Part shown: positions 1 to 10,095 of the stretch, piece by piece
How the letters are laid out: each line of letters starts with the position of its first letter
Numbering within the stretch: position 1 is the stretch's first letter
DNA from: Streptomyces populi
GTDB lineage: Bacteria; Actinomycetota; Actinomycetes; Streptomycetales; Streptomycetaceae
DNA length: 32,340 nucleotides
Direction: 5' to 3'
Assembly: GCF_002911015.1 (NCBI RefSeq)
Contig: NZ_KZ626933.1
Location: 1 to 32,340, forward strand
Made by a program: the position numbers and the translations under genes
The notes under the pieces: generated by a model
What the model saw: only the letters and a program-made list of their open reading frames with translations
Database searches by the model: none
Told to the model about the DNA's origin: nothing

Positions 1-1
1 C

Positions 2-1228
<1,227 letters not shown>

Positions 1229-1275
1229 GCACCCGCTCCGGCGATTCCGGCCGACCCCGGTCGGCCTTGATCGAT

Positions 1276-1303
1276 TGTGCCGCCCGGACCTCCGGGCGGC
1301 ACA
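1276..1303 (+). terminator. Hairpin between cysS and rlmB
   Basis: A perfect 13-bp inverted repeat (1276-1288 and 1291-1303) with two unpaired bases, realistically a 12-bp stem with a 4-base loop. It follows a shorter GGCCGACC/GGTCGGCC repeat at 1249-1266. It fits an intrinsic terminator for cysS. There is no strong T-run, which is common in Streptomyces. Confidence 0.7.
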
Positions 1304-1345
1304 CTTCATATACGTACGCACGCACGTCTCACAGACAGGTAGGTC

Positions 1346-2287
1346 ATGGCTGCTAACAACCGCCGCATGTCCGGCAAGAAGGGCGCGCAGGTCGGCAGTG
1401 GCGGCCAGCGGCGCCGGGGCCTGGAGGGCAAGGGCCCGACCCCGCCCGCCGAGATGCGCAAGGGCCACAAGAAGAACCGCGTCGCCAACGCCAAGGCGAA
1501 GCAGGCCGTCCGCCGTCCCGCGCCCCGCGGCCGCGGCGGCAAGGGCACGTCCGAGATGGTCGTCGGCCGCAACCCCGTCGTCGAGGCGCTGCGCGAGGGC
1601 GTCCCCGCGACGACGCTCTACGTCCAGCAGTTCATCGACAACGACGAGCGGGTCCGCGAGGCGCTCCAGCTCGTCGCGGACCGCGGCGGCATCCACCTGA
1701 TGGAGGCCCCGCGCCCCGAGCTCGACCGCATGACCAACGGGCTCAACCACCAGGGTCTCGTCCTCCAGGTCCCGCCGTACGAGTACGCGCACCCCGAGGA
1801 CCTCGCCGCCGCCGCGTACGACGAGGGCGAGGACCCGCTGATCGTCGCCCTCGACGGGGTGACCGACCCGCGCAACCTCGGAGCGGTCGTCCGTTCCGCC
1901 TCCGCCTTCGGCGGCCACGGCGTCGTCGTGCCCGAGCGGCGCGCGGCCGGCATGACCGCCGGTGCCTGGAAGACGTCGGCCGGTGCCGCCGCCCGTACGC
2001 CCGTCGCGCGCGCCGCCAACCTGACGCGCGCCCTGGAGGCGTACAAGAAGGCCGGCCTCGTGGTGGTCGGTCTGGCCGCCGACGGTGAGACCGAGGTCGG
2101 TGAACTGGAGGCCCTGGGCGGTCCCGTCGTCATCGTCGTCGGCAGCGAGGGCAAGGGCCTGTCCCGGCTCGTCGGCGAGACCTGCGACTTCCGGGTGCGG
2201 ATCCCGATGCCCGGTGGCGCCGAGTCGCTGAACGCCGGTGTGGCGGCGGGAGTCGTGCTGTACGAGGCGGCGCGCCGACGCGCCTGA
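1346..2287 (+). CDS. rlmB: 23S rRNA (guanosine-2'-O-)-methyltransferase RlmB
   Basis: SpoU/TrmH-family (SPOUT) methyltransferase expected to 2'-O-methylate G2251 of 23S rRNA using S-adenosylmethionine. The 313-residue protein starts with about 70 Lys/Arg/Gly-rich residues, a basic extension typical of actinobacterial members. An SpoU substrate-binding domain follows from about residue 72 (VVGRNPVVEAL), then the knotted catalytic domain from about 165. The three SpoU motifs are visible: DPRNLGAVVRSA, VVGSEGKGLSR, and the C-terminal IPMPGGAESLNAGVAAGVVLYE. The ATG at 1346 is preceded by an AGGTAGG-like ribosome site. The gene follows cysS, a conserved actinobacterial arrangement. No regulator is visible. 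The substrate base is inferred from family membership. Confidence 0.95.
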   Translation: MAANNRRMSGKKGAQVGSGGQRRRGLEGKGPTPPAEMRKGHKKNRVANAKAKQAVRRPAPRGRGGKGTSEMVVGRNPVVEALREGVPATTLYVQQFIDNDERVREALQLVADRGGIHLMEAPRPELDRMTNGLNHQGLVLQVPPYEYAHPEDLAAAAYDEGEDPLIVALDGVTDPRNLGAVVRSASAFGGHGVVVPERRAAGMTAGAWKTSAGAAARTPVARAANLTRALEAYKKAGLVVVGLAADGETEVGELEALGGPVVIVVGSEGKGLSRLVGETCDFRVRIPMPGGAESLNAGVAAGVVLYEAARRRA

Positions 2288-2404
2288 ACGGGCGTCAGGG
2301 CGGTCGCCCTCGTGGTGTGATCGGGGTGCCGGTGACGATCTTGACGGGGTCCGGACAGTTGGGCGCGGTCAAAGCAGTGTCCTAACCACACGTCACTCGG
2401 TTAG

Positions 2405-4123
2405 ATGAGTGTGGACACCAGAACACCCCGCACACCCACGGGGGACCGCTCGTCGGGATTCGACGACGCTCCCGCGCTGAGCATGGTGAAGGTGCCGAGC
2501 GATCCGGCGCAGGTCATCGTCAACCATGCCAGCTTCCGCGTCCAGTTGGCGGGTGCGTCACGGGGCCAGTCCCCGCGCATCGCGCGGCACCCGGGCTCCC
2601 CCGGCGCCGGCGCGCCGGTCCGAGCGGGCGGGGCCGGCGGGGCCCGCCGCCGCGCGCCCGTCGTCTGGAGCGGGAAGTCCGCGCCGGACGACACCGGCGC
2701 CCACCGCCTGCTCCAGGCCGCACGGAGCGCGGGCGTGGCCCATGACCCCACCAGGCCGGCCGGCGACGCCGGTTCGACCCAGGTCATCCCGCGGATCGGC
2801 GGACAGCCCGGCTACGCGGGCGGTCCGGCCGTCGACACGGTCGAGACGCCCCTCGTCGGCAGCCAGCGCGCACCCCTCGGCGAAGAGCAACGGCTGCTGC
2901 CGCAGATGCGCGGCGTGGGCAGCGCCTACGACGAACCGCGGTACGGCGAGCCGCCCTACGGCGAACACGCCTACCCGGACGGCGACTTCGGGGACGACGA
3001 CGGCTACGAGGACGACCGTTTCGACGAGACGGCGGGGGCCGCCCCCGTCAGGCGGCGCGGCTCCGACTCGGTCCGGCACGCCTATCACCCAGGGCGCCGG
3101 ATGAACCTCGGCGTCGTCCTGCTCCCGCTGCGCGTCTTCCTCGGCTTCATCTCCGTCTACGCAGGCATGGGCAAGCTCTGCGACCCCGTCTACTTCGACG
3201 GCGGCAAGCGCGGCTCCATGGTGAAGTGGCTCAACACGCTGCACCCCTGGGAAGTCGCCGAGCCGCTGCGGCAGTTCGCGCTCCACCACCCCATCGGCTC
3301 CGGACTCGTCATCGCCTTCTTCCAGGTCATCGTCGGCGTCCTGACCGTCCTCGGGCTGTGGCAGCGGGTGGCGGCCGCCGTCGGGGCGATGCTGTCGGCG
3401 GCGCTCATCGTCACCGTCAGCTGGAAGACGGTGCCGGTCTACGCCGCGCCCGACATCATCATCCTCGCCGCCTGGTCCCCGCTGGTCATCGCGGGTGCCC
3501 CGGTGTACTCCGCCGACGGACGGCTCTCCAGCGAGGCCTGGCGGACCCTCGGGCCGCGCGCCGACATCTGGGACCTGCGCGCCCGTGTGCTGCGGCGCGG
3601 TGCTCTGCTCACGGCCGTCGTCATCGGGCTGACCCTGCTGATCGGTTCGCTCCTCGGCGGCGCCGTCCGCGACTCCAGCCGGATCGTCGTCCCCGGTCCG
3701 GGCGAGGCCCCGCGCAACGAGCTGCCCGGCTCCCCGCTCCCGGAGACGCCCGGCGAGCGGCACCGGAAGGCCACCCCCTCGGCCTCGGTCCCGCCCACTC
3801 ACAGCAGCTCCGCGACCCCGTCGCACACGGCCGGTACGCCGGGCGCGACCCAGGAGGCCGGCGGGCCGTCCGGCAGCGGGCAGCAGCAGCCCAGCCGGCC
3901 CCAGGACAGCGGTCAGGCCCCGCCGCAGCAGTCCGCGCCGGTTGGCCGGGCCCCGAGCACCTCCGCGGGCCCCTCCGGCAGCGGCGGCACGTCGACCGGC
4001 GGCAGCGGCAGCGGCGGCAGCGGGGGCACGAGCGGAACCGGCGGCACGGGCACCGGGAGCGGGACCTCCGGCGGGAGTTCGTCGACCGGCCAGCCGGGCC
4101 TGGTGGGCGGCCTGCTGGGCTGA
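2405..4123 (+). CDS. DoxX-like membrane protein with long Ser/Gly-rich C-terminal tail
   Basis: A 572-residue protein. Residues 1-230 are hydrophilic, with Pro/Arg-rich then acidic Asp/Tyr-rich segments. A DoxX-type membrane domain spans about 233-365, beginning LGVVLLPLRVFLGFISVYAGMGKL, with helices near 233-252, 301-320, 322-340 and 348-364. A further helix lies at about 400-421. The last 150 residues are low-complexity Ser/Thr/Gly/Pro/Gln, probably extracytoplasmic. DoxX proteins are membrane proteins linked to redox and thiol stress, but no function can be assigned here. No good Shine-Dalgarno sequence precedes the ATG, so leaderless translation is possible. The gene sits alone between rlmB and a strong terminator. 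Confidence 0.85.
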   Translation: MSVDTRTPRTPTGDRSSGFDDAPALSMVKVPSDPAQVIVNHASFRVQLAGASRGQSPRIARHPGSPGAGAPVRAGGAGGARRRAPVVWSGKSAPDDTGAHRLLQAARSAGVAHDPTRPAGDAGSTQVIPRIGGQPGYAGGPAVDTVETPLVGSQRAPLGEEQRLLPQMRGVGSAYDEPRYGEPPYGEHAYPDGDFGDDDGYEDDRFDETAGAAPVRRRGSDSVRHAYHPGRRMNLGVVLLPLRVFLGFISVYAGMGKLCDPVYFDGGKRGSMVKWLNTLHPWEVAEPLRQFALHHPIGSGLVIAFFQVIVGVLTVLGLWQRVAAAVGAMLSAALIVTVSWKTVPVYAAPDIIILAAWSPLVIAGAPVYSADGRLSSEAWRTLGPRADIWDLRARVLRRGALLTAVVIGLTLLIGSLLGGAVRDSSRIVVPGPGEAPRNELPGSPLPETPGERHRKATPSASVPPTHSSSATPSHTAGTPGATQEAGGPSGSGQQQPSRPQDSGQAPPQQSAPVGRAPSTSAGPSGSGGTSTGGSGSGGSGGTSGTGGTGTGSGTSGGSSSTGQPGLVGGLLG

Positions 4124-4158
4124 GACAGCGCCCACGCGCGGACGGCCCCCTCGGCCGG

Positions 4159-4214
4159 ACGCCATGACGGTGGGGCCCCGCAACAGGAGTTGCGGGGCCC
4201 CACCGTCATGGCGT
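4159..4214. terminator. 26-bp perfect-stem terminator
   Basis: Left arm 4159-4184 and right arm 4189-4214 are exact reverse complements around a 4-base AGGA loop. It lies just after the DoxX-like gene and between convergent genes, so it can stop transcription from both sides. Confidence 0.9.
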
Positions 4215-4254
4215 CGCGCGTGGGCGCCCTCGTGAGGCCGTGAGGGCGGCCTCC

Positions 4255-4309
4255 AGGGCCTGTTCGGCGGATCGGGCCGGAGGAGGAGCGGCGGATCGGT
4301 CCGGAGGAG
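4255..4309. repeat. Tandem 21-bp repeat overlapping a MITE-end-like sequence
   Basis: The block at 4265-4285 is repeated at 4289-4309 with 20 of 21 bases identical (period 24). Independently, 4255-4281 matches the left end of the MITE-like element at 23031 in 24 of 27 positions, but no opposite end is present. It sits immediately downstream of the nucleotidyltransferase stop. It may be a relic of a similar small element or chance similarity in GC-rich spacer DNA. Confidence 0.5.
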
Positions 4310-4311
4310 TC

Positions 4312-5043
4312 CTAGCGGCCCAGGGCCGCGAGCTCCTTCGCCGCCTCCGTGAGGTCCTTGGCGGTGTCAATGGCACGCCAGTAGGCACCCTGCGGGATCG
4401 GGAAACCGGACAGGCGGCGTTCGCGGGCCAGGCGCGGGAACGTGGTGCGCTCGTGGTCACCGCGCTCGGGGAGCATGTCGGTGAACTCGGGCGAGAAGAC
4501 GTAGACGCCCGCGTTGATCTCGAACGTGGAGGGCGGGGCCTCGATGAAGTCCGTGATGTGACCGAAGCCGTCCGTCTTGACGGCGCCCCACGGGATGCGC
4601 GGACGGGCCAGGGCGAGCGTGGCGACCGCGTCGCGCTCGGTGTGGAAGTCCGCCATGTCGCGCAGCGAGAAACGGGTCCAGATGTCACCGTTCGTCGCGT
4701 ACCAGGGCAGGTCGGGGTGCGGCAGGTGCGCGGCGGCGTACTTGAGGCCGCCGCCGCGGCCGAGGGGCTCCGTCTCGACGACCGTCGTGACGTTCAGCGG
4801 GAGATCGGCCGAGTCGAGCCACTTCTGCAGGACGTCGGCGAGGTGGCCGCAGGAGACGACGACGTCGGTCACGCCCTCTTCGGCGAGCCAGGTCAGCTGA
4901 TGGCCGATGATCGGTGTCCCGGTGCCGGGGATCTCGACCATCGGCTTGGGCCGGTCGTCGGTGTAGGGGCGCAGCCGGGAACCCTGGCCGCCGGCCAGGA
5001 CGACGGCTTGGACGGGGCGCGACGCGGCGTTCGGATCGGTCAT
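4312..5043 (-). CDS. Sugar-phosphate nucleotidyltransferase
   Basis: A cytoplasmic 243-residue NTP_transferase-fold enzyme expected to join a nucleoside triphosphate to a sugar-1-phosphate, giving an NDP-sugar. The N-terminal signature GGQGSRLRPYTDDRPKPM occupies residues 18-35. A sugar-binding EPLGRGGGL segment lies near 92-100. YATNGD carries a metal-binding-type Asp at 120. The C-terminal DTAKDL carries a second conserved Asp. The length fits the short catalytic-domain-only forms (mannose-1-phosphate guanylyltransferase, RfbA/HddC-like) without a left-handed helix domain. Sugar and base specificity cannot be read from the sequence. A terminator lies upstream at 5144-5174, so transcription probably starts in the short gap above the ATG at 5043. 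Confidence 0.88.
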   Translation of the reverse strand: MTDPNAASRPVQAVVLAGGQGSRLRPYTDDRPKPMVEIPGTGTPIIGHQLTWLAEEGVTDVVVSCGHLADVLQKWLDSADLPLNVTTVVETEPLGRGGGLKYAAAHLPHPDLPWYATNGDIWTRFSLRDMADFHTERDAVATLALARPRIPWGAVKTDGFGHITDFIEAPPSTFEINAGVYVFSPEFTDMLPERGDHERTTFPRLARERRLSGFPIPQGAYWRAIDTAKDLTEAAKELAALGR

Positions 5044-5143
5044 GTCCGAACTGTACGTGGCGCTCTCCGCGCGCGGGTTTCCTGCGGCGACCGCCCCTCG
5101 GCCGGCTGTCGCCGGAGAGCGGTGGGCGGCCGTGAAGGGCCGT

Positions 5144-5174
5144 GCCCCTCGGAGAGCCGTGGTCTCCGAGGGGC
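5144..5174 (-). terminator. Hairpin downstream of the small membrane protein gene
   Basis: An inverted repeat, 5144-5155 with 5163-5174 (12 bp, 7-base loop), lies about 40 bases past the stop of the 5215-5664 gene. It separates that gene from the nucleotidyltransferase. Confidence 0.75.
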
Positions 5175-5214
5175 GCCGGGGCGCGGCCCGGGTACGGACC
5201 CGGGCGCGGTGGCC

Positions 5215-5664
5215 TCAGAGGTGGCTGGCCGCGACCCCCGAGGCGAACGCCGTGTCGCAGACGGGCCGGGCGAAGGACTGGGCGCGCGTCGGCCCGTACG
5301 CGCGGACCGCGGCGCGGCCCAGGGAGCGGGCGATGGAGGCGCAGTGCTTCGCGAGCGACGGGCGGCCGTTCACGGCCTGCTGGAGGTGGGTGAGGGCCAC
5401 GCCCGGGTTCTTCTCCTGCAGCTCCAGGAGCAGCTTGTCGCGCAGGACGTCCTGCGGGGCGCGGGAGACGGCCCGCGTCGAGACCTCCTCGGAGGACGCG
5501 GTGAGCACCGAGCTCGAGGGGTTCCCCGACCAGTTGACTTGGGTGACCGCGAGGGTCCCGGAGAGCACCAGGACGACAGGCAGAACGAGGGCGAGGGTGC
5601 GGCCGATCTGGCGGGCCGGGCCACGGCCGCGCCGGGGCCGCTGGTTAGTGGTGGAGTGCTTCAC
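5215..5664 (-). CDS. Small membrane-anchored or secreted protein of unknown function
   Basis: I do not recognise a family. The 149-residue product starts with about 20 basic residues. A single hydrophobic segment follows at about 21-41 (GRTLALVLPVVLVLSGTLAV), then a roughly 105-residue outside domain. The outside part is Ser/Thr-rich at first, then helical-looking (DVLRDKLLLELQEKNPGVALTHLQQAV). It contains two cysteines in KHCAS and PVCDTAF that could form a disulfide. The basic N-terminus and single helix suggest a signal anchor, and no clear AxA cleavage site is seen. The gene lies between msiK and the nucleotidyltransferase with its own terminator. I recall a conserved hypothetical protein at this position in Streptomyces, but no function. 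Confidence 0.75.
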   Translation of the reverse strand: MKHSTTNQRPRRGRGPARQIGRTLALVLPVVLVLSGTLAVTQVNWSGNPSSSVLTASSEEVSTRAVSRAPQDVLRDKLLLELQEKNPGVALTHLQQAVNGRPSLAKHCASIARSLGRAAVRAYGPTRAQSFARPVCDTAFASGVAASHL

Positions 5665-5812
5665 GCGAGTGAGGGTAGCGCGGGGTGATGATTTGGCGAC
5701 ATTTAGTCACCGGTTCGAGGGACGGGTGAACAGGCTTTTCAGGGTGGCGTGTTGACGCGCGGGGATCGTACGGGGATCGAAATGACCGGTCTGCCGGGGT
5801 ATTTGTCGACAG

Positions 5813-5850
5813 CGAAGAGGGCCCCGCGGCTTACCGCGGGGCCCTCTTCG
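5813..5850 (-). terminator. msiK terminator
   Basis: A perfect 17-bp inverted repeat (5813-5829 and 5834-5850) with a CTTA loop lies 61 bases past the msiK stop codon. Read on the minus strand, the GC-rich stem is followed by mixed sequence. Confidence 0.88.
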
Positions 5851-5910
5851 TCAACCTGGGTGAATTAACCCCTTACGGGGGGATGCGCTCCCGCCCGGAT
5901 GACGCGGACG

Positions 5911-7047
<1,137 letters not shown>

Positions 7048-7107
7048 GGTGATGGGCCCCCTTCACCGGCAGGAACGTGCCGGACGATCCGTTGTAAAGG
7101 TGGTGAT

Positions 7108-7130
7108 CCACTATGAAACGCCCATAGTGG
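7108..7130. promoter_or_regulatory. Inverted repeat upstream of msiK
   Basis: CCACTATG at 7108-7115 and CATAGTGG at 7123-7130 are exact inverted 8-mers separated by 7 bases, about 60-80 bases before the msiK start. The form fits a repressor operator. The binding protein is unknown. Confidence 0.45.
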
Positions 7131-7141
7131 TGTAGTCCATG
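7126..7141. promoter_or_regulatory. DasR (dre)-like site upstream of msiK
   Basis: AGTGGTGTAGTCCATG matches the dre form AGTGGTCTAGACCACT at 12 of 16 positions and overlaps the 7108-7130 palindrome. DasR is the GntR-type repressor of chitin and N-acetylglucosamine genes. The site is inferred from the consensus alone. Confidence 0.45.
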
Positions 7142-7247
7142 TGAGTGAACTGGGTCAGGACGCTACCTGGCGTTCATGTGTTCTGTCAGCACCCGGGCGC
7201 CAGTGAAGTTCGCGGAAACTCTCGACGGGTCCCCGCTGGGACGTGGG

Positions 7248-7253
7248 TACACT
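7248..7253 (+). promoter_or_regulatory. Possible -10 element for tRNA-Thr
   Basis: TACACT lies 33 bases before the tRNA 5' end and fits the TANNNT -10 pattern. No well-spaced -35 hexamer is clear, so this is tentative. Confidence 0.3.
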
Positions 7254-7285
7254 GCACGGGCACGCACGCCTTGCGCTCGCGGCAG

Positions 7286-7359
7286 GCCTCCTTAGCTCAG
7301 ATGGCCAGAGCAACGCACTTGTAATGCGTAGGTCGTCGGTTCGAATCCGACAGGGGGCT
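7286..7359 (+). tRNA. tRNA-Thr (anticodon UGU)
   Basis: A complete 74-base cloverleaf without an encoded CCA. The acceptor stem 7286-7292 pairs with 7352-7358 (one G-U). The D stem is GCTC/GAGC. The anticodon stem is ACGCA/TGCGT with loop CTTGTAA, giving anticodon TGT at 7320-7322, which reads ACA. The T stem is GTCGG/CCGAC with loop TTCGAAT, and the discriminator base is T. The gene is transcribed away from msiK and followed at once by a terminator. Its 3' half from 7318 onwards is repeated twice downstream, so it looks like the attachment site for the islets that follow. Confidence 0.97.
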
Positions 7360-7360
7360 C
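7318..7360 (+). repeat. Attachment-site core, copy 1 (inside tRNA-Thr)
   Basis: The 43 bases from the anticodon loop to one base past the tRNA 3' end recur at 10139-10181 (42/43 identical) and, more diverged, at 13093-13135 (39/43). Tyrosine-recombinase elements typically share such a 3' tRNA segment between attB and attP. Confidence 0.75.
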
Positions 7361-7368
7361 CCTTGTGA

Positions 7369-7406
7369 GCCCAGCTCAGACGGTTTCTGAGCTGGGCTTT
7401 TGCTTT
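7369..7406 (+). terminator. tRNA-Thr terminator
   Basis: A 12-bp stem (7369-7380 with 7386-7397) and 5-base loop, followed by TTTTGCTTTT. This is a canonical intrinsic terminator and unusually T-rich for this genome. Confidence 0.92.
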
Positions 7407-7554
7407 TATCGGATGCGGCGGCGGGCGCAGGCGCGGGCCGCGCGGCGGTCCCCAGTCTCAGTTCTGGCCTCGACTGTGTGGGTGGGAACCGTCTGCCTCT
7501 TCTGTTCGTCGCTGAGTGCAAGTGTCTGATTGCGCAAGGCGAGGATGGTGGGGG

Positions 7555-8004
7555 ATGGATCCGGTATCGGTGGGGCTGCTGGTGGCGCTGGCTGGTGGGG
7601 CTGGTGGGGAGGTCGGCCGGCAGGCTTGGGCGGGGCTGAGTGCGCTGGTGCGGCGCCCGTTTGGCCGGGGTGACGGCGGGCAGGCCCCGGCGGTCAGCTC
7701 CGGGGAGGCGGAACTGATGCGTCTTGCCACAGATTCGGGCGATCAGGGCCGGGCGCAGGCGCTGAGCACGGCGCTGGCGGTGCGGGCCGCGGTGGATGAG
7801 GACTTCCGTACCCATCTCACGGCCTGGCAGGAGCAGGCCAAACTGGTGCGCACCGGGGACGGGGCGGTGACGAACACCATCAGCGGCGGTACCCAGAACG
7901 GGCCAGTCCTCCAGGGCCGGGACTTCTCCAACCTGACCTTCACCACCCCGCCCCCGCCCTCCCTCGGCGCTCCGGGCGACAGCACATCCGACTCCACGCG
8001 GTGA
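7555..8004 (+). CDS. Small Gly-rich partner protein of the downstream STAND NTPase
   Basis: A 149-residue protein of a type I recall beside NB-ARC/TPR genes in Streptomyces; no named family is assigned. The N-terminus (MDPVSVGLLVALAGGAGGEV) is a hydrophobic, glycine-rich, possibly membrane-inserting helix, and a basic ALVRRPFGRG stretch follows. The middle (about 50-100) is helical and carries the segment AVDEDFRTHLTAWQEQAKLVR. Residues 106-123 are TNTISGGTQNGPVLQGRD, closely matching residues 14-31 of the next protein, and the tail is Pro/Ser-rich. The ATG at 7555 has GGTGGGGG just upstream and is preferred over the in-frame ATG at 7516. The stop overlaps the next start (GTGA at 8001-8004), so the two are translationally coupled. 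It could be an effector or an adaptor. Confidence 0.8.
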   Translation: MDPVSVGLLVALAGGAGGEVGRQAWAGLSALVRRPFGRGDGGQAPAVSSGEAELMRLATDSGDQGRAQALSTALAVRAAVDEDFRTHLTAWQEQAKLVRTGDGAVTNTISGGTQNGPVLQGRDFSNLTFTTPPPPSLGAPGDSTSDSTR

Positions 8005-9926
8005 CCAGCGTGAGCGACGACCGCACGGGCGGCGCGACCAGCAACACGATCACCGGCGGGATCTCCTTCCACGCGGTCATCCAGGGCCGGGACATCACCG
8101 TGCAACTGCCGCCGACCATCACGGCGGCGCTGTCCGGGCTGCCCGCCCCAGCCTCTGCCTTCACCGGCCGGGACACGCACGTCGAGCAACTGCTGGAGGA
8201 ACTGGCCCCCGTCACTGACGGGGCGGGCGGGCAGCGCACGGTGTTGGTGAGCGCGGTGTCGGGACTGGCCGGCATCGGTAAGACCGAGCTCGCCGTCCAG
8301 ACCGCCGCCCAGGCCCTGAAACAGTCGGACTGGTTTCCCGGCGGGGTGCTGTTCACCGACCTCGCCGGCTACGACCCCGAACGCTGCCTCTCCCCGGAGA
8401 GGGCCCTGGAAGGACTGCTGCGTGCCCTGGCCATTCCCGGCGAGCACATCCCGGGCGGTCTGGAGGACCGACAGCGGCTGTACCGCAGCGTGCTGGCCGC
8501 CTACGCCAACGAGAACCGGCGCATCCTCGTGGTGATCGACAACGCCTCCACCACCGGCCAGGCCGCCCCGCTGCTGCCCACCGACGGCACCACCGCCGCC
8601 CTGGTCACCTCCCGCCACACCCTCGATGGCCTCGACGCCCGCCTTCACGACCTCGACACCCTCGACGGAACCGCCTCCATCGCCGTGCTCGACCAGGCAC
8701 TGCGCCACGCCCGCGGCCACCATGACACCCGCTTCACCGACGATGCCGAAGCGGCTGCCACGATCGCCCGGCTGTGCGCAGGCCTGCCACTCGCGCTGCG
8801 CATCGCTGCCGCAGTCCTGGCCGCCGCCCCCACCCGGCCCGCCGCGTCCCTGGCCGCAGCGCTGCAGGCCGAACACACCCGGCTGGACAAGCTCGCCCGC
8901 CCCGACCGCGCGGTGCGCGCCGCCTTCGACCTGTCCTATCAGCACCTCACCCCCGACCAGGCCCGGCTGTTTCGTCTGCTGCCCCTCAACCCAGGCCCCG
9001 ACCTGTCCACCGATGCCACCGTCCACCTTGCCCCGACCAGCCCCGACCAGGCCGAGGAACTCCTGCAGTACCTCGCCGAAGCCCACCTGATCGAACCGGC
9101 TCTGGCCTGGGGCCGCTGGCGGATGCACGACCTGGTCCGCCTGTACGCCGACGAGCACGGTCACACCCACGCCACCACCGACCAACGCGACAGCGCCCGT
9201 ACTCGCCTGTTCACCCACTACCAAGAGACCACCCAAGCCGCTGACACCCACCTGGACACCCTTTCCGGCCCCCGCGCCCCCCACTTCCCGGACCGCGCTG
9301 CCGCCCTGCAATGGCTGGACACCGAACACGCCAACCTGACCGCCACCGCCACCGCCGCACCAGCCCTCGGCCACCCCTCCACCGCCACTTCTCTCGCCTT
9401 CACCCTCGTCCGATACCTCGACTACCGCCGCTACTTCGACGACTCGATCACCCTCACCACCACCGCCCTGGCTATCTGCCGGGAGTTCGGTGACCGCCAC
9501 GGCGAAGGCGCGGCGCTGAACAACCTCGGCAACGCCCTGCAGGGAGTGCGGCGGTTCGAGGAGGCCATCGAGGCCCATACTCAGGCCGCCACCGTCTACC
9601 GGGAGCTCGGCGACCGCCACCGCGAAGGCGCGGCGCTGAACAACCTCGGCCTCCCCTTGCGGGAGGTGCGGCGGTTCGAGGAGGCCATCGAGGCCCATAC
9701 TCAGGCCGCCACCGTCTACCGGGAGCTCGGTGACCGCCACGGCGAAGGCCAGGCGCTGAACAACCTCGGTGGCGCCTTGTATGGAGTGCGGCGGTTCGAG
9801 GAGGCCATCGAGGCCCATACTCAGGCCGCCACCGTCTACCGGGACCTCGGTGACCGCCACGGCGAAGGAACGGCACGGATGGCCTGGGCAATTGCGCACA
9901 ATGAGCGTCGGCTCAGGCGGAGCTGA
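8001..9926 (+). CDS. STAND/NB-ARC NTPase with C-terminal TPR array
   Basis: A 641-residue signal-transduction ATPase of the NB-ARC type. Residues 14-31 (SNTITGGISFHAVIQGRD) resemble the tail motif of the upstream protein. FTGRDTHVEQLLEEL leads into the P-loop GLAGIGKT at 88-95 (Lys94). Walker B is ILVVID with Asp180. LVTSRHTL follows as a sensor-like motif, then GLPLALR near 261. A winged-helix region contains LSYQHL, and the MHD motif is at 375-377. After a helical linker come about three and a half 40-residue TPR units from about 494 to the end. Such proteins stay ADP-bound until the repeat domain senses a ligand, then oligomerise. A GTG at 8010 is an alternative start. Together with 7555-8004 it is the whole cargo of the first islet. 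A conflict or defence role is inferred. Confidence 0.9.
   Translation: MTSVSDDRTGGATSNTITGGISFHAVIQGRDITVQLPPTITAALSGLPAPASAFTGRDTHVEQLLEELAPVTDGAGGQRTVLVSAVSGLAGIGKTELAVQTAAQALKQSDWFPGGVLFTDLAGYDPERCLSPERALEGLLRALAIPGEHIPGGLEDRQRLYRSVLAAYANENRRILVVIDNASTTGQAAPLLPTDGTTAALVTSRHTLDGLDARLHDLDTLDGTASIAVLDQALRHARGHHDTRFTDDAEAAATIARLCAGLPLALRIAAAVLAAAPTRPAASLAAALQAEHTRLDKLARPDRAVRAAFDLSYQHLTPDQARLFRLLPLNPGPDLSTDATVHLAPTSPDQAEELLQYLAEAHLIEPALAWGRWRMHDLVRLYADEHGHTHATTDQRDSARTRLFTHYQETTQAADTHLDTLSGPRAPHFPDRAAALQWLDTEHANLTATATAAPALGHPSTATSLAFTLVRYLDYRRYFDDSITLTTTALAICREFGDRHGEGAALNNLGNALQGVRRFEEAIEAHTQAATVYRELGDRHREGAALNNLGLPLREVRRFEEAIEAHTQAATVYRELGDRHGEGQALNNLGGALYGVRRFEEAIEAHTQAATVYRDLGDRHGEGTARMAWAIAHNERRLRRS
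9481..9870 (+). repeat. 120-bp tandem repeats encoding TPR units
   Basis: Units at 9481-9600, 9601-9720 and 9721-9840, plus a partial unit from 9841, have an exact 120-base period and no indels. Two long blocks, including the one encoding RRFEEAIEAHTQAATVYR, are almost base-identical. Differences cluster in one short segment that reads NALQG, LPLRE and GALYG in successive units. Confidence 0.95.
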
Positions 9927-10095
9927 GTACCCTTCGCCCCGCTGACGCCGCCCTCGCCAGGGTACTCGTCCGCGGAAGTCAGGCCGCATGCTGGTACTTG
10001 CAGTCTCAGTCCTAGTCTCGATTGCTGCTCAATCCGGTGCGGTACGCGCTCGTCCGTAGACGTCTGGCACGGCGTCTGACCTGCAACGCGAGCCC

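Noticed and set aside
2297..2310. Terminator after rlmB
   Set aside because: Only a 6-bp stem with a 2-base loop; too weak to call.
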